A DNA stretch of 24,068 bases, from the NCBI GenBank assembly GCA_937903005.1, contig CALFNR010000190.1:1-24068 (forward strand). Direction: 5' to 3'. This document shows positions 13,693-22,245 of this stretch, in pieces (the stretch's first letter is position 1; every line of letters starts with the position of its first letter). The notes beneath the pieces were generated by a model. That model did no database searches. It saw only the letters and a program-made list of their open reading frames with translations, and was not told the DNA's origin. Origin of the DNA: Clostridium_AI sp002297865. GTDB taxonomy: Bacteria > Bacillota > Clostridia > Lachnospirales > Lachnospiraceae. A program made the translations under genes and the position numbers.

Positions 13693-15447
13693 ATGATAAT
13701 GATCAATAAAGAAATACGTTTAATTTTTATATTAGTAGCGACAGTGGCGTTTGCAACTTTCCATACAGCGTGTGACAGAAATAAAGAGGAAAGGTATGAC
13801 GAACGACTTGCATATGTTGATAGTCTTTGTAATGTTAGTCCGCAAGAAGCCAGAAAATATTTGGATAAACTTCCTGTTGCATGCTTTAAGGATGTGGATA
13901 CCGTATATTATCGCTTCCTTTGTATCAAGACTGACACTAAACTTGGAAAGATGCCAGATTCTGACAGACATGTATTGAATGTTATAAAAGGATTGGGAAG
14001 TCTTGACGACAAACGTTTGTTGGGAGAAGCTTATTTCTATGCCGGAGTGACATATAGAAGACTTGGCAATTATTCCGAGGCGATGGAGTGTCTTAATGCA
14101 GCAGATGATTTGACAAAGGATATGTCAGACCTTAGGTTACGTAGCTATATACACTCTCAGAAAGGTAACGTATTGATATCGCTGGGGCTTATGGATATGT
14201 CAATAATGGCATACAAAGAGTCTTTAAAGATGGATAGCATAAGAAAGGATACTGCAGATATCATACTTTGCTATCGCAATCTCGCTTATGCCTACGACAA
14301 GACAAATGACAAGCGAATGTGTTTGGAAACGATGAAACGAGCAATAATACTTGCCCAAAAAGCAGGTCTCAATGACGAAGAGAATAATGTTCGGGTCCAA
14401 TTTGCCGGAATATATGCCAACAACAAGCAGTTCAAAAAAGCTGCAGAGATTCTCAGTGGCTGCTGTATAAGCAGAAATAGCCCAGATTATGCTCCTTATC
14501 TAAACATTTGCGCAAAGATATTCAAAGGACAAGCTAAGTTGGATTCATTGTTTTACTGTTCACAGCAGATGATGAAGTATGGTTGGATAGACGACAAGGT
14601 TTTTGCTTGTAGAAACATTACGGATGTGTTTCTAAACCGCCACATGGTTGATAGCGCCGCCAAGTATATGAATATACATGATGCATTGTTCGACTCGCTG
14701 AACCATATGAATACTTTGGATATAACGGCAAAAATGAATGCTGCATATAATTACAGGGAAAAGAGTCGTGAGCTTGAGGCAAGCAAAGTGGCAAGTCTTC
14801 GGCGAACCATAGCGCTGATTTCTGCTATTTGCGTATTGCTTTTTGTTGTTGGCGGTGTCGTGTTGAGACTAAAGGAAATGAACCGTCGGCAGCTAAAGCT
14901 TGTGTCTGAACTTCAAGGCAGAATTTTAAACAAAACAGATGAAGTAATGGGCAAAAAACAGCATGAAATAGATGAGCTGGAGAAAATAGAGAAGACTTTA
15001 ATTGCTGACAAGAGCAAAGATGATGAGCTTGACAGAATAAGGGATTATAAAGCACTTCTGCTTGATGATATGGCAGTTGCTGACTATGAGAAACGTAAAG
15101 ACACTGAGATAATGGAACGAATTTCAGGTTCTGCAGTATATAATAAATTTTGCGAGTCGATATCGGACGGGAAAAAAATGATTGACGAAGATTGGGATGA
15201 ATTGGATTTATTGGTAAACAATGAATTTCCGAGGTTTAGGGAAAGGCTCGAACTATTATCTGATATTAGTTCACAGGAATATAAAACCTGTCTACTTGTT
15301 AAAGTTGGCTTTTCGTCTTCAAAGATTGCTCGGCTTACATTTAGGAGTAGAAGCTCTATTTCGATGCTAAGAAAGCGACTTGCCGAGAAAATGTTCGGGG
15401 AAGGATGTTCAGCGGCTGAGTTAGATGAGTATATAAAAGCGTTGTAG
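13693..15447 (+). CDS. Membrane-anchored TPR/helix-turn-helix regulator
   Basis: 584 residues. An N-terminal hydrophobic signal with Cys at residue 27 (FHTAC) could be a weak lipobox or an uncleaved anchor. The region about 40-340 is all-helical with TPR-type pairs (AYFYAGVTYRRLGNYSEAMECL, then CYRNLAYAYDKTNDKRMCL). A transmembrane helix follows at about 371-388, then a long coiled coil to about 450. The last 60 residues hold a helix-turn-helix (VGFSSSKIARLTFRSRSSIS, with a following recognition-type helix MLRKRLAEKMFG), like LuxR or sigma-4 DNA-binding domains. The topology puts the TPR part in the periplasm and the HTH in the cytoplasm, a known Bacteroidetes type of sensor-regulator. It is co-directional and just downstream of the pseudo-metalloprotease operon, so it may sense and control it. 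Start 13699 is an alternative to 13693. Confidence 0.83.
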   Translation: MIMINKEIRLIFILVATVAFATFHTACDRNKEERYDERLAYVDSLCNVSPQEARKYLDKLPVACFKDVDTVYYRFLCIKTDTKLGKMPDSDRHVLNVIKGLGSLDDKRLLGEAYFYAGVTYRRLGNYSEAMECLNAADDLTKDMSDLRLRSYIHSQKGNVLISLGLMDMSIMAYKESLKMDSIRKDTADIILCYRNLAYAYDKTNDKRMCLETMKRAIILAQKAGLNDEENNVRVQFAGIYANNKQFKKAAEILSGCCISRNSPDYAPYLNICAKIFKGQAKLDSLFYCSQQMMKYGWIDDKVFACRNITDVFLNRHMVDSAAKYMNIHDALFDSLNHMNTLDITAKMNAAYNYREKSRELEASKVASLRRTIALISAICVLLFVVGGVVLRLKEMNRRQLKLVSELQGRILNKTDEVMGKKQHEIDELEKIEKTLIADKSKDDELDRIRDYKALLLDDMAVADYEKRKDTEIMERISGSAVYNKFCESISDGKKMIDEDWDELDLLVNNEFPRFRERLELLSDISSQEYKTCLLVKVGFSSSKIARLTFRSRSSISMLRKRLAEKMFGEGCSAAELDEYIKAL

Positions 15448-15518
15448 CTTCTGTTGATATTTTCATCCAGAACAGTGTAATTGTAATTTCTTTTGTATTG
15501 ATGAAAGCATTCTCTTAT

Positions 15519-15569
15519 ATATAGAAAGCGGTTGGAACACGCCATTTATGGCCTTTTACCAACCGCTTT
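15519..15569. terminator. Two-tier hairpin, second copy of the AAAGCGGTTGG element
   Basis: Outer stem AAAGCGGTTGG (15525-15535) pairs with CCAACCGCTTT (15559-15569); inner GCC (15541-15543) pairs with GGC (15549-15551). The 18 bases 15519-15536 match 7111-7128 exactly, while the inner stem differs in sequence but is kept as pairing. It lies between convergent genes, as the first copy does; the U-tract is short here, so it may be a weaker bidirectional terminator or another folded element. Confidence 0.65.
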
Positions 15570-15601
15570 GGGAATTTCCTATATTGTTTAATATAGCTTG
15601 A

Positions 15602-16891
15602 TTATTCCTCAACCTCCTTGTCCTGCCTGCCGAACTCTTCCGGTATCTTGAGGAATGATGCCACGACGAAGGGCAGCAGACAGCTCATCATCACTATGAC
15701 GAAGAACCACTGGTAGCCTACTGCCTGTGCTAAGGCTCCGGCAAACAATCCCGGCAACATCATCGAGAGAGCCATGAAACCCGTGCAGAGGGCATAGTGG
15801 GAAGTCTTGTGTTCGCCCTGGCTGAAGAATATCATGAAGAGCATGTAGGCACTGAAACCGAAGCCGTAGCCCAAATTTTCAATGAACACACATAGGTTTA
15901 TGATAAACAGGTTGTCGGGCATGTCGAAAGCGAGAAACACGTAGGTGATGTTCGGAATGGTGATGGCGAAAGTCATAGGCCACAGCCAACGTTTCAGTCC
16001 GTCGCGGCTTGCCGCAATGCCGCCGAGAATTCCGCCGGCAAGCAGTCCGATAACGCCAACCGTACCGTTGACCAGTCCGAATTCCATCGGCGAAAGTCCC
16101 AGTCCGCCCTTGCTCGGCTGAGCCTGTAGGAATAGCTGCGACACGGGAGTGAGCAAAGCTTCAGGCAATCTGAAGAGTAGCATAAAGGCGATGGCGAGCA
16201 GTATTTGTTTCTTCCGGAAGAAAGTGGCAAAAGTGTCGCAGAACTCTTTAACAAGTTCGCCAGCCGTACGTTTCTCCTCGTGGTTTACATCCTCTTTAGG
16301 TCGGGGCAGAATGTAGTTGTGGTAGAGGAAGAGGGCAATAAACAATCCTGTCAGTGCGAAGAATATCAGGCACCACGAGTATTTTATCTGGTAGCGGTAA
16401 ATCACCTGTAGACTGCCGGCGAGGGCAATCAGTGCGCCTTTGCCGAAAATCATCGACAGACGGTAGAATGTGCTTCTGATGCCGACGAATGTAGCCTGGT
16501 CATGTTCATTGAGTCCCATCATGTAGAATCCGTCGGCAGCCACGTCGTGTGTGGCACTGGCGAAAGCCATCATCCAGAAAAAGCATATCGTGCCTTGTAG
16601 CCACCATGATGCCTGAATGGTAAATGCCACACCGGCATACGCAGCTCCAATGAGTATTTGCATGGTAGTAATCCACCAGCGTTTCGTCTTGTAAAGGTCG
16701 AGAAACGGACTCCAGAATGGTTTTATCATCCATGGCAAATAGAGCCATGAAGTATAGAAAGTAATTTCGGCATCGCTGAGTCCGAGTTGCATGTAAATCT
16801 CTATAGCGAGTACGGTAACGGCAATATACGGCAGTCCCTCGGCGAAATATAGTGTGGGCACCCATGCCCAAGGTGAACTCTTTTGTTTCAT
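15602..16891 (-). CDS. AmpG-like MFS transporter (muropeptide-type permease)
   Basis: 429 residues from the ATG at 16891. The frame extends upstream to 16990, but that part overlaps the end of the previous gene; the ATG at 16891 begins MKQKSSPWAWVPT and lies 10 nt after that gene's stop. The chain has about 12 transmembrane segments. Its N-terminal block, FAEGLPYIAVTVLAIEIYM then LYLPWMIKPFWSPFLDLYKTKRWW, matches AmpG-type permeases, as does ATHDVAADGFYMM in the third or fourth loop. AmpG imports anhydro-muropeptides into the cytoplasm with proton symport in Gram-negative bacteria. The gene pair with a SpoIID-fused glycosyltransferase supports a peptidoglycan recycling role. Other MFS substrates remain possible. 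Confidence 0.82.
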   Translation of the reverse strand: MKQKSSPWAWVPTLYFAEGLPYIAVTVLAIEIYMQLGLSDAEITFYTSWLYLPWMIKPFWSPFLDLYKTKRWWITTMQILIGAAYAGVAFTIQASWWLQGTICFFWMMAFASATHDVAADGFYMMGLNEHDQATFVGIRSTFYRLSMIFGKGALIALAGSLQVIYRYQIKYSWCLIFFALTGLFIALFLYHNYILPRPKEDVNHEEKRTAGELVKEFCDTFATFFRKKQILLAIAFMLLFRLPEALLTPVSQLFLQAQPSKGGLGLSPMEFGLVNGTVGVIGLLAGGILGGIAASRDGLKRWLWPMTFAITIPNITYVFLAFDMPDNLFIINLCVFIENLGYGFGFSAYMLFMIFFSQGEHKTSHYALCTGFMALSMMLPGLFAGALAQAVGYQWFFVIVMMSCLLPFVVASFLKIPEEFGRQDKEVEE

Positions 16892-16901
16892 TTTCTTGTT
16901 G

Positions 16902-19900
16902 TTAATAAATCTTCTTAATCTCTGCATTTCGGTAGTAGTGTAGCAGAATCTCGCTGTATGCATATCCTTTTTCGCCCATAACGGCAGCACCGATCTGACA
17001 CAGGCCTACACCGTGTCCCCATCCGGCTCCGGTGAGGCGGAACGTCTGTGGCACTCCGTTCTTGTCTACCTCCTCTTTATCCACGACAAATGCACTGCTG
17101 TAGAGATGCGTATCGCTGAGGGCGCGGCGAATCTCCAGTTCTTTACCGATAGTAAACGACAGCTTCGTACCAATGATGAGCAGTTTGCTGATTCTTCCGC
17201 TCTTGCCTCGCTCCACGGCTTTCAGGTCGAGAACGTCTCCGAAGTCCATCTTCAGTTTATCTGCAAGCAGCTGCTTAAGTTTCTCTTGCGTTATAGTTAC
17301 ATGCCAGCGGTAGAAGTCGGCAGTCTCCTGGTCGTAGTCGTTGAGAACCTGAGAGAGAATCTTCTTGTCGGTAGTATTACAGAAGCTCTCTGGACTTGTA
17401 CGTATCCATTTTTCAGCTTCTGCCTCATTGCTAAGGTCAGGAACCATACTGTCGTCTTTGGAAGACATGCCTTCCTTAGTGTCTCTTACAGCAATAAGGT
17501 AAGGCTTCTTTGTGTCCTCCCAGCAATATTGGAACTCCTCGCTCACTCCTCCACAGCATTTAGAGAAGCGTGCATCGCAGATTTGTCCGTCATACATCAA
17601 AATCTGTCCCCTTGTTTGTCGTATAGCTTCAGCCACATGCGTTGATGTTTCTTTCGTAATGCCTTGATAGCGTTGACAATGGTCGTCGGCACAGACATCA
17701 AATATCGTATGATCCTCACGGTCGTACCATCGTATGAGCATATCGTCTTTCTTGACAAACGAGAAGAAATTGTTGCCTGAAGTTGCCACTTGTTTCCTCT
17801 TTTCCATCTGTGCCAGCAGCCATGAACGGGATATTACGGCATGTGCTTTCAGCAGTTCAACACTTGAAGTTGCACTCATTTCGCTCGAGATAACACTTTC
17901 GAGATATTTTTCAACTGGAAGGCAGTTGATGGCGCAAATCTTGTCGGCTTCCACTACGAGACGCAGCTCTCCAAGGAAAGTTTGCGTTTCCTTGCGTTCC
18001 CAATGGAAGTTTACTCCTATGGTAACATCCGACAGCGAGAATGATGCCTCGTCGGTTTTCGGCGAGAAGCAAAGTTCGCGGTACAGGTTACCATTCCAAA
18101 GAATACCACCCTCAGAGAATTCCACAGTCTGTTTCCCGCTTATAGTTTCTCCTTTTGCCGAGTATTCACCGTTTAGCGAGAATTCAATCTTTTCTCCGCT
18201 AACGATTCCTACATGCACATTCGGTTCGTGGTTTTGTGTAGAGACAAGCATCGCAGCGTTATGTTTGGCAGCGGATTCCTTGATGTTCCTTTTCACTTCG
18301 TTGAACTCCTCTTCGTTCAGACTAACTTCCTTTAGTATGCTTATTGCTTTTTCGGCAGTAATCTTGTCGAAGTCGTCTTTGCGTGGCGTTATCAGCAGAC
18401 CCGCCATGTCGAGGGCTCCAGGACTTACCATGAGGGTGGAGTTTGGAGTGTGGAGTGAGGAGTTGCTGTCAGATTGCGGGTAACAGTCAGGACGATGTTT
18501 CCTTCTTGGGAAGACAACGGTAAGATAAGTGTCATCCTGTCGCCAGCATACGAGGTTCATCATAGGTTCGGTATCACCGCTTCTCATAGGCAATGCTTTG
18601 TATATCATCTTGAACAGTTCAGAGTCAGCTTTCATGCTGTGACTGCGGATGAGCAGTGCCGGCGAAGGATAATCCGTTATTTCCGATATGCTGTCGTCGC
18701 TGTCAGTAGAGAATATTTCATTTAGACTCCTTGAATATCTCTGCCATCCAGTCTGCAAGGGAAGCATTCCGTTGCATCCAGCCTGGAAATGACAGTGGTC
18801 TGGAGCCGATGCTCCGCATTTCGGTCCGTTATAGAATACCATGAGCTCTGGATATTCTGTCAGTATACGGTGGATTTCCCCGTAATTGCCGAGTATCGCC
18901 TGTGGTTGATGACTGCGCATCGGTATTGTGTAGTGAACGGGCAGGATAGGGTATGGGTTGACAAGAATCTCGAAGTCTTTGTCGAGATATTTGGTCATTT
19001 GCTCCAATGGTCGATTCTTCTTGCAAAGGAAGCAAGGGCGCTGTTCAATAGATTTCTTGTCAATCTTCGCTCCTGTTGATACTATGCGTGCAGGATTATA
19101 CTGCACTCTCATTGTTATGCCGTCGGCAGAGAGTGATTTCTGTTCTATGTTGTAAAGGTTGCGGAAGTTGTTGCGTGCCAGTTCCCATTGCTCCATCTGT
19201 CTATTGAAGAAGCGGTGGAGCGAGTTGTCGTCCATAAATTCAGTCTGTCCCTTTGTTATCATCTGTCTTGCCGACAGCTCTATGGAGCGCAGACGGTCTT
19301 TATAAAGATTGTTGGCATTAACCTTCTCGATGCTCAAAGCCGCATCGCTGTTTCCGCCCCAGCGGCGGCACAGGTATAGCTCTGTGAATATTCTTCCGAT
19401 TTTATATCTACGGCAGAAGGCGAGAGCCATGGCATAGTCCTCGCCGTAGCTCGTGTTTGGAAACTGTAGTTGGCGGAGCAATGGAGTGAAGAAAGCCCTT
19501 GGTGCTCCAAGTCCGTTTATGCGCAAGGCATTGTTGCATCCGTTCTCGTCAGTCCATTCAGCATGGTTAATGAGTCCTGGCGGAAGAGTGTTCAGATCAA
19601 AGTCGCACATGCGGTAGCTGCCGATGATCATTGCAGCCTGTTGCTTATGGAATTCGTCAACGATGGTCTGCAGCGTGTTAGGCGATGAGTAGAGGTCGTC
19701 GCTGTCGAGCTGTACGGCAAAACGTCCGCAGTGGCTGTCGTTTACAGCTACATTCCAGCATCCGCCAATACCGAGATCCGTTCGCTCCGGTTTTATGTGG
19801 ATAAGTCTGTGTCTTGAGTTTTTCTTTTCTTTTTGTGTATATTCTTCAAGAAGGCGAGTAGTGTTGTCAGTAGAATGGTTGTCTACAACTATGACATTAA

Positions 19901-20738
19901 ATTTGAATTTCGTCTTTTGTGAAAGTGCACTGTCAACGGCATCACAGATAGTCTTTTCCCTGTTCCTTACAGGTATGATTACAGATGCCTCGTAGTCGAA
20001 TGCCTGTTCTTTAAAGTCCGGCGTCTCATAGTAAGCCGTATCGATAAACGCCCCGATTTGTTTAAGGTGGTTCGTTACGGCATTTTCCATTTCTATTTGT
20101 ACCTCGCGGTTGCGTGGATTAACATAGTCGAATTGTTTCTCGCCGCTTGTTCGTGTGTCGCTTTCTTCCTCGGTATACAAAAATTCGTTGATGTGGAAGA
20201 TGCTGCCTTTACGGCTTAGGAAAAGACGCAGATCGTAGAAACCGGCATATTTGTATTCCTTGTTGGCAGCTGTTTCTGCATATTCGCGAATGCTGTCAGT
20301 TTTTAGAAGTATGACGCTACCGAAGTCGAAGTCGTCGCGCAAGCTTCCAGTCTGATAGTCAATTACGGGGTGCTGCTCCGTTTTTCCATTTTCCACAGAG
20401 TAGTGGTCGCTGTATACCATTTCTGCATTAGTTTCAACAGCCACTCGTAGCATCCTCCTTATGGCATACAGTCCGATAGTCAGCGGTGTCGTCTTGGTAT
20501 AAAGCAGAGCATAGTCGCAGTCGATATTATCGGCAATGCTAATTATGGCCGATGACGACATGATATTGTCAACAACGATAAGAGTGCATCCTTCCGGTGC
20601 CGTATTGTTTTTGGCAAAGTCTTCAGACACGAGAAGGTTTATATGTTTCACAGCCCTACATTCGCGCATTTGCTTCAGTGTGGGCTCAATTGCTTCAAAA
20701 TCCGTACAAGGAATGAAGCAGTCTGTTTTTATTATCAT
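16902..20738 (-). CDS. GT2 glycosyltransferase + DUF4922 (GalT/Ap4A phosphorylase-like) + SpoIID/LytB fusion
   Basis: A 1278-residue multidomain protein. Residues about 1-230 are a glycosyltransferase-like N-terminal unit; residues 250-460 are a family 2 glycosyltransferase, with SVIIPVRNREKT, VIVVDNHSTDN and the DSDD metal site near 346. Residues about 540-790 form the DUF4922 domain: a Cys pair (RPCFLC, 569-572) and an HxHxQ motif at 648-652 (APDHCHFQ), as in GalT and Ap4A phosphorylase nucleotide transferases. Residues about 850-1278 are a SpoIID/LytB domain, with a Glu953-containing SSEMSA, Cys residues near 1061-1062 (KCCGG) and a GWGHGVGLCQIGA end. SpoIID domains are peptidoglycan lytic transglycosylases. 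There is no signal peptide, so the protein is expected in the cytoplasm. With the AmpG-like gene next to it, it may process imported peptidoglycan sugars. Confidence 0.9.
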   Translation of the reverse strand: MIIKTDCFIPCTDFEAIEPTLKQMRECRAVKHINLLVSEDFAKNNTAPEGCTLIVVDNIMSSSAIISIADNIDCDYALLYTKTTPLTIGLYAIRRMLRVAVETNAEMVYSDHYSVENGKTEQHPVIDYQTGSLRDDFDFGSVILLKTDSIREYAETAANKEYKYAGFYDLRLFLSRKGSIFHINEFLYTEEESDTRTSGEKQFDYVNPRNREVQIEMENAVTNHLKQIGAFIDTAYYETPDFKEQAFDYEASVIIPVRNREKTICDAVDSALSQKTKFKFNVIVVDNHSTDNTTRLLEEYTQKEKKNSRHRLIHIKPERTDLGIGGCWNVAVNDSHCGRFAVQLDSDDLYSSPNTLQTIVDEFHKQQAAMIIGSYRMCDFDLNTLPPGLINHAEWTDENGCNNALRINGLGAPRAFFTPLLRQLQFPNTSYGEDYAMALAFCRRYKIGRIFTELYLCRRWGGNSDAALSIEKVNANNLYKDRLRSIELSARQMITKGQTEFMDDNSLHRFFNRQMEQWELARNNFRNLYNIEQKSLSADGITMRVQYNPARIVSTGAKIDKKSIEQRPCFLCKKNRPLEQMTKYLDKDFEILVNPYPILPVHYTIPMRSHQPQAILGNYGEIHRILTEYPELMVFYNGPKCGASAPDHCHFQAGCNGMLPLQTGWQRYSRSLNEIFSTDSDDSISEITDYPSPALLIRSHSMKADSELFKMIYKALPMRSGDTEPMMNLVCWRQDDTYLTVVFPRRKHRPDCYPQSDSNSSLHTPNSTLMVSPGALDMAGLLITPRKDDFDKITAEKAISILKEVSLNEEEFNEVKRNIKESAAKHNAAMLVSTQNHEPNVHVGIVSGEKIEFSLNGEYSAKGETISGKQTVEFSEGGILWNGNLYRELCFSPKTDEASFSLSDVTIGVNFHWERKETQTFLGELRLVVEADKICAINCLPVEKYLESVISSEMSATSSVELLKAHAVISRSWLLAQMEKRKQVATSGNNFFSFVKKDDMLIRWYDREDHTIFDVCADDHCQRYQGITKETSTHVAEAIRQTRGQILMYDGQICDARFSKCCGGVSEEFQYCWEDTKKPYLIAVRDTKEGMSSKDDSMVPDLSNEAEAEKWIRTSPESFCNTTDKKILSQVLNDYDQETADFYRWHVTITQEKLKQLLADKLKMDFGDVLDLKAVERGKSGRISKLLIIGTKLSFTIGKELEIRRALSDTHLYSSAFVVDKEEVDKNGVPQTFRLTGAGWGHGVGLCQIGAAVMGEKGYAYSEILLHYYRNAEIKKIY
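18431..18464 (-). repeat. Low-complexity CTCC-type repeat inside the fusion gene
   Basis: On the + strand the stretch holds four copies of GGAG separated by short T/G runs (TGGAGTTTGGAGTGTGGAG and a following TGAGGAG). Read in frame it encodes the SNSSLHTPNSTL insertion at about 758-769 of the fusion protein. It lies between two otherwise typical DUF4922 segments and looks like an in-frame insertion of a dispersed Bacteroidales repeat. Confidence 0.6.
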
Positions 20739-20763
20739 AATGAGTATGTTTTGTTTCTTTTTG

Positions 20764-20771
20764 CAAACTTA
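20764..20771 (-). promoter_or_regulatory. -7 box of the GT2-DUF4922-SpoIID gene
   Basis: On the - strand TAAGTTTG matches TAnnTTTG, 25 nt before the start codon at 20738. The -33 region at the expected spacing reads TTCG, a weak fit. The box supports a transcript for the fusion gene and the AmpG-like gene. Confidence 0.5.
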
Positions 20772-20826
20772 CGGAAAATAAGTGGAAAAGACGAAGAAAG
20801 CTTGTTTAAATGCAATATGGAAAAAC

Positions 20827-20871
20827 AAAAAAACTGGATGAAAATTGTTTTTTCCCAATTTTCATCCAGTT
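20827..20871 (-). terminator. Intrinsic terminator of the FucP-type transporter gene
   Basis: AACTGGATGAAAATTG (20832-20847) and CAATTTTCATCCAGTT (20856-20871) form a perfect 16-bp stem with an 8-nt loop. Read on the - strand it is followed by a run of T residues, as needed for Rho-independent termination of the gene ending at 20899. Confidence 0.9.
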
Positions 20872-20898
20872 GACTATATTGTAACCGAAGTTTCTGAT

Positions 20899-22140
20899 TT
20901 ATTTCTTGAGTCCTATCTTGCTGCCGAAGTTGCAGAACCAGAATACATATATATAATATAGGAACATCAATGCTATAGCATAACCAACACCCAAAGCCGG
21001 GTTGTCTACAATTGCTCCCATGACGAGTGGAAGTGTAGCACCACCTACGACGCCGAGATTGATAATGCCGGATGCAGCCTTTGTGTGAGGACCGAGCTCC
21101 TGCAGACCGAGGTTGAATACCAATGGCCACATTACGGAGTGGAACAGTCCGGCTGCAAGCATTGCATATACAGATGCTATGCCGCTGAGCACGAATGATG
21201 TAGCCACACAGATAGCACCGCAGATAAGGCATACAGAAAGAATGTGGCGTGGCTTGAACTTGTTGAGGATAATGGCTCCTGCAAAACGACCGATCATCAT
21301 TCCGCCCCAATAGTATGAGAGGAATTCAGTTGCCGTACCATAGTCGAGCAGCGACGGGTTGCTCTTGAAATAAGCTGGCAGCATCGATGGAACACCGAGT
21401 TCGATACCCATATAGAAGAATATTCCGAGCATGCCGAGCCATACGTGAGGGTATTGGAACACGCTGCTCTTGTATTCCTTGTGCTCGCCACTTGCTTCTT
21501 CTGCTTGTTCTGCCTCGTTGATGTTAGGCAATTTCATGAAGAACAGTATAGCACAGAGGATGAGAGTAAAAATTCCGAGTCCGAGATATGGAGTAGGAAC
21601 GGCATCGGGGGTTGGAGCTTTTCCGGCTATTATTACGTATGTGATGAATACTGGAGCTACGGTGGTAGCTGCTGAGTTCAAGGCATTGGCAAGAGTCATG
21701 CGGAATGCGCCCTTTTCAGGAGAACCGAGCACCATGACGTATGGATTAGCCACGAGCTGTAGCATCACGATTCCTAGTGCTACGATAAACATGCTGCCGA
21801 GGAACACGGAGTAAATAACCGATGTCTCCATACCGAGCAGTGAAGATATTCCTAAATAGTTGATAATGAAACCGATGCCTACGATGGCAAGTCCGAGAAG
21901 AAGAGTCTTCTTGTAGCCAATCTTGTTCATCATCAGTCCGAATGGGATTGAGAGAGCGTAAGCCCCGTAGAATGCGGTGTTTACGAGCTGTCCTTGAGAG
22001 TCTTTTAGATTAAATGCCTGTTTGCAGAATTCAATCATAGAATTGTTCATTGTCGTAATGAATCCGATTAGGAAAAGTACGGCAAACATCACTATTAGCG
22101 CAAACGTATAGTTAGGCGCTTTTGTCTTGATATTGTTCAT
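20899..22140 (-). CDS. FucP-family sugar MFS transporter
   Basis: 413 residues with 12 predicted transmembrane helices. N-terminal block FALIVMFAVLFLIGFITTMNN, then FYGAYALSIPFGLMMNKIGYKKTLL, is typical of FucP/GluP-type proton-sugar symporters, as is ANPYVMVLGSPEKGAFRMTLANALNSAATTVAPVF in the fourth to fifth helix. Family members bring in fucose, glucose, galactose or related sugars; the exact sugar is not readable from the sequence. A perfect 16-bp stem terminator follows. A nested hairpin lies upstream at 22199-22237, so its promoter is between that hairpin and 22140 or it is read from the pair of genes before it. The gene stands alone, with no sugar kinase or regulator alongside. Confidence 0.86.
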   Translation of the reverse strand: MNNIKTKAPNYTFALIVMFAVLFLIGFITTMNNSMIEFCKQAFNLKDSQGQLVNTAFYGAYALSIPFGLMMNKIGYKKTLLLGLAIVGIGFIINYLGISSLLGMETSVIYSVFLGSMFIVALGIVMLQLVANPYVMVLGSPEKGAFRMTLANALNSAATTVAPVFITYVIIAGKAPTPDAVPTPYLGLGIFTLILCAILFFMKLPNINEAEQAEEASGEHKEYKSSVFQYPHVWLGMLGIFFYMGIELGVPSMLPAYFKSNPSLLDYGTATEFLSYYWGGMMIGRFAGAIILNKFKPRHILSVCLICGAICVATSFVLSGIASVYAMLAAGLFHSVMWPLVFNLGLQELGPHTKAASGIINLGVVGGATLPLVMGAIVDNPALGVGYAIALMFLYYIYVFWFCNFGSKIGLKK

Positions 22141-22198
22141 AAGTTAGTTATATTTATTAGTTAGGTTACTTTATTATAATGTGTTTGATTGTGGATTA

Positions 22199-22237
22199 AT
22201 ACCGGAGCAACGGGACATTCCCGTCTTACTCCGGTAT
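22199..22237 (-). terminator. Nested hairpin after the zinc-ribbon gene
   Basis: ATACCGGAG (22199-22207) pairs with CTCCGGTAT (22229-22237); inside it ACGGGA (22210-22215) pairs with TCCCGT (22219-22224), with a loop of three bases. It begins 8 nt after the stop of the zinc-ribbon gene (22246). There is no T-run on the - side, so it may be a terminator without a U-tract, a transcript-stabilising end or an attenuator. Confidence 0.5.
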
Positions 22238-22245
22238 CATGTATG

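Noticed and set aside
16892..16990. N-terminal extension of the AmpG-like transporter
   Set aside because: It overlaps the end of the SpoIID fusion gene, and the added residues are not membrane-like; the ATG at 16891 sits at the family start.
17734..18483. Long + frame opposite the SpoIID fusion gene
   Set aside because: It is antisense to conserved SpoIID and DUF4922 sequence; such frames are common opposite genes of this codon use.
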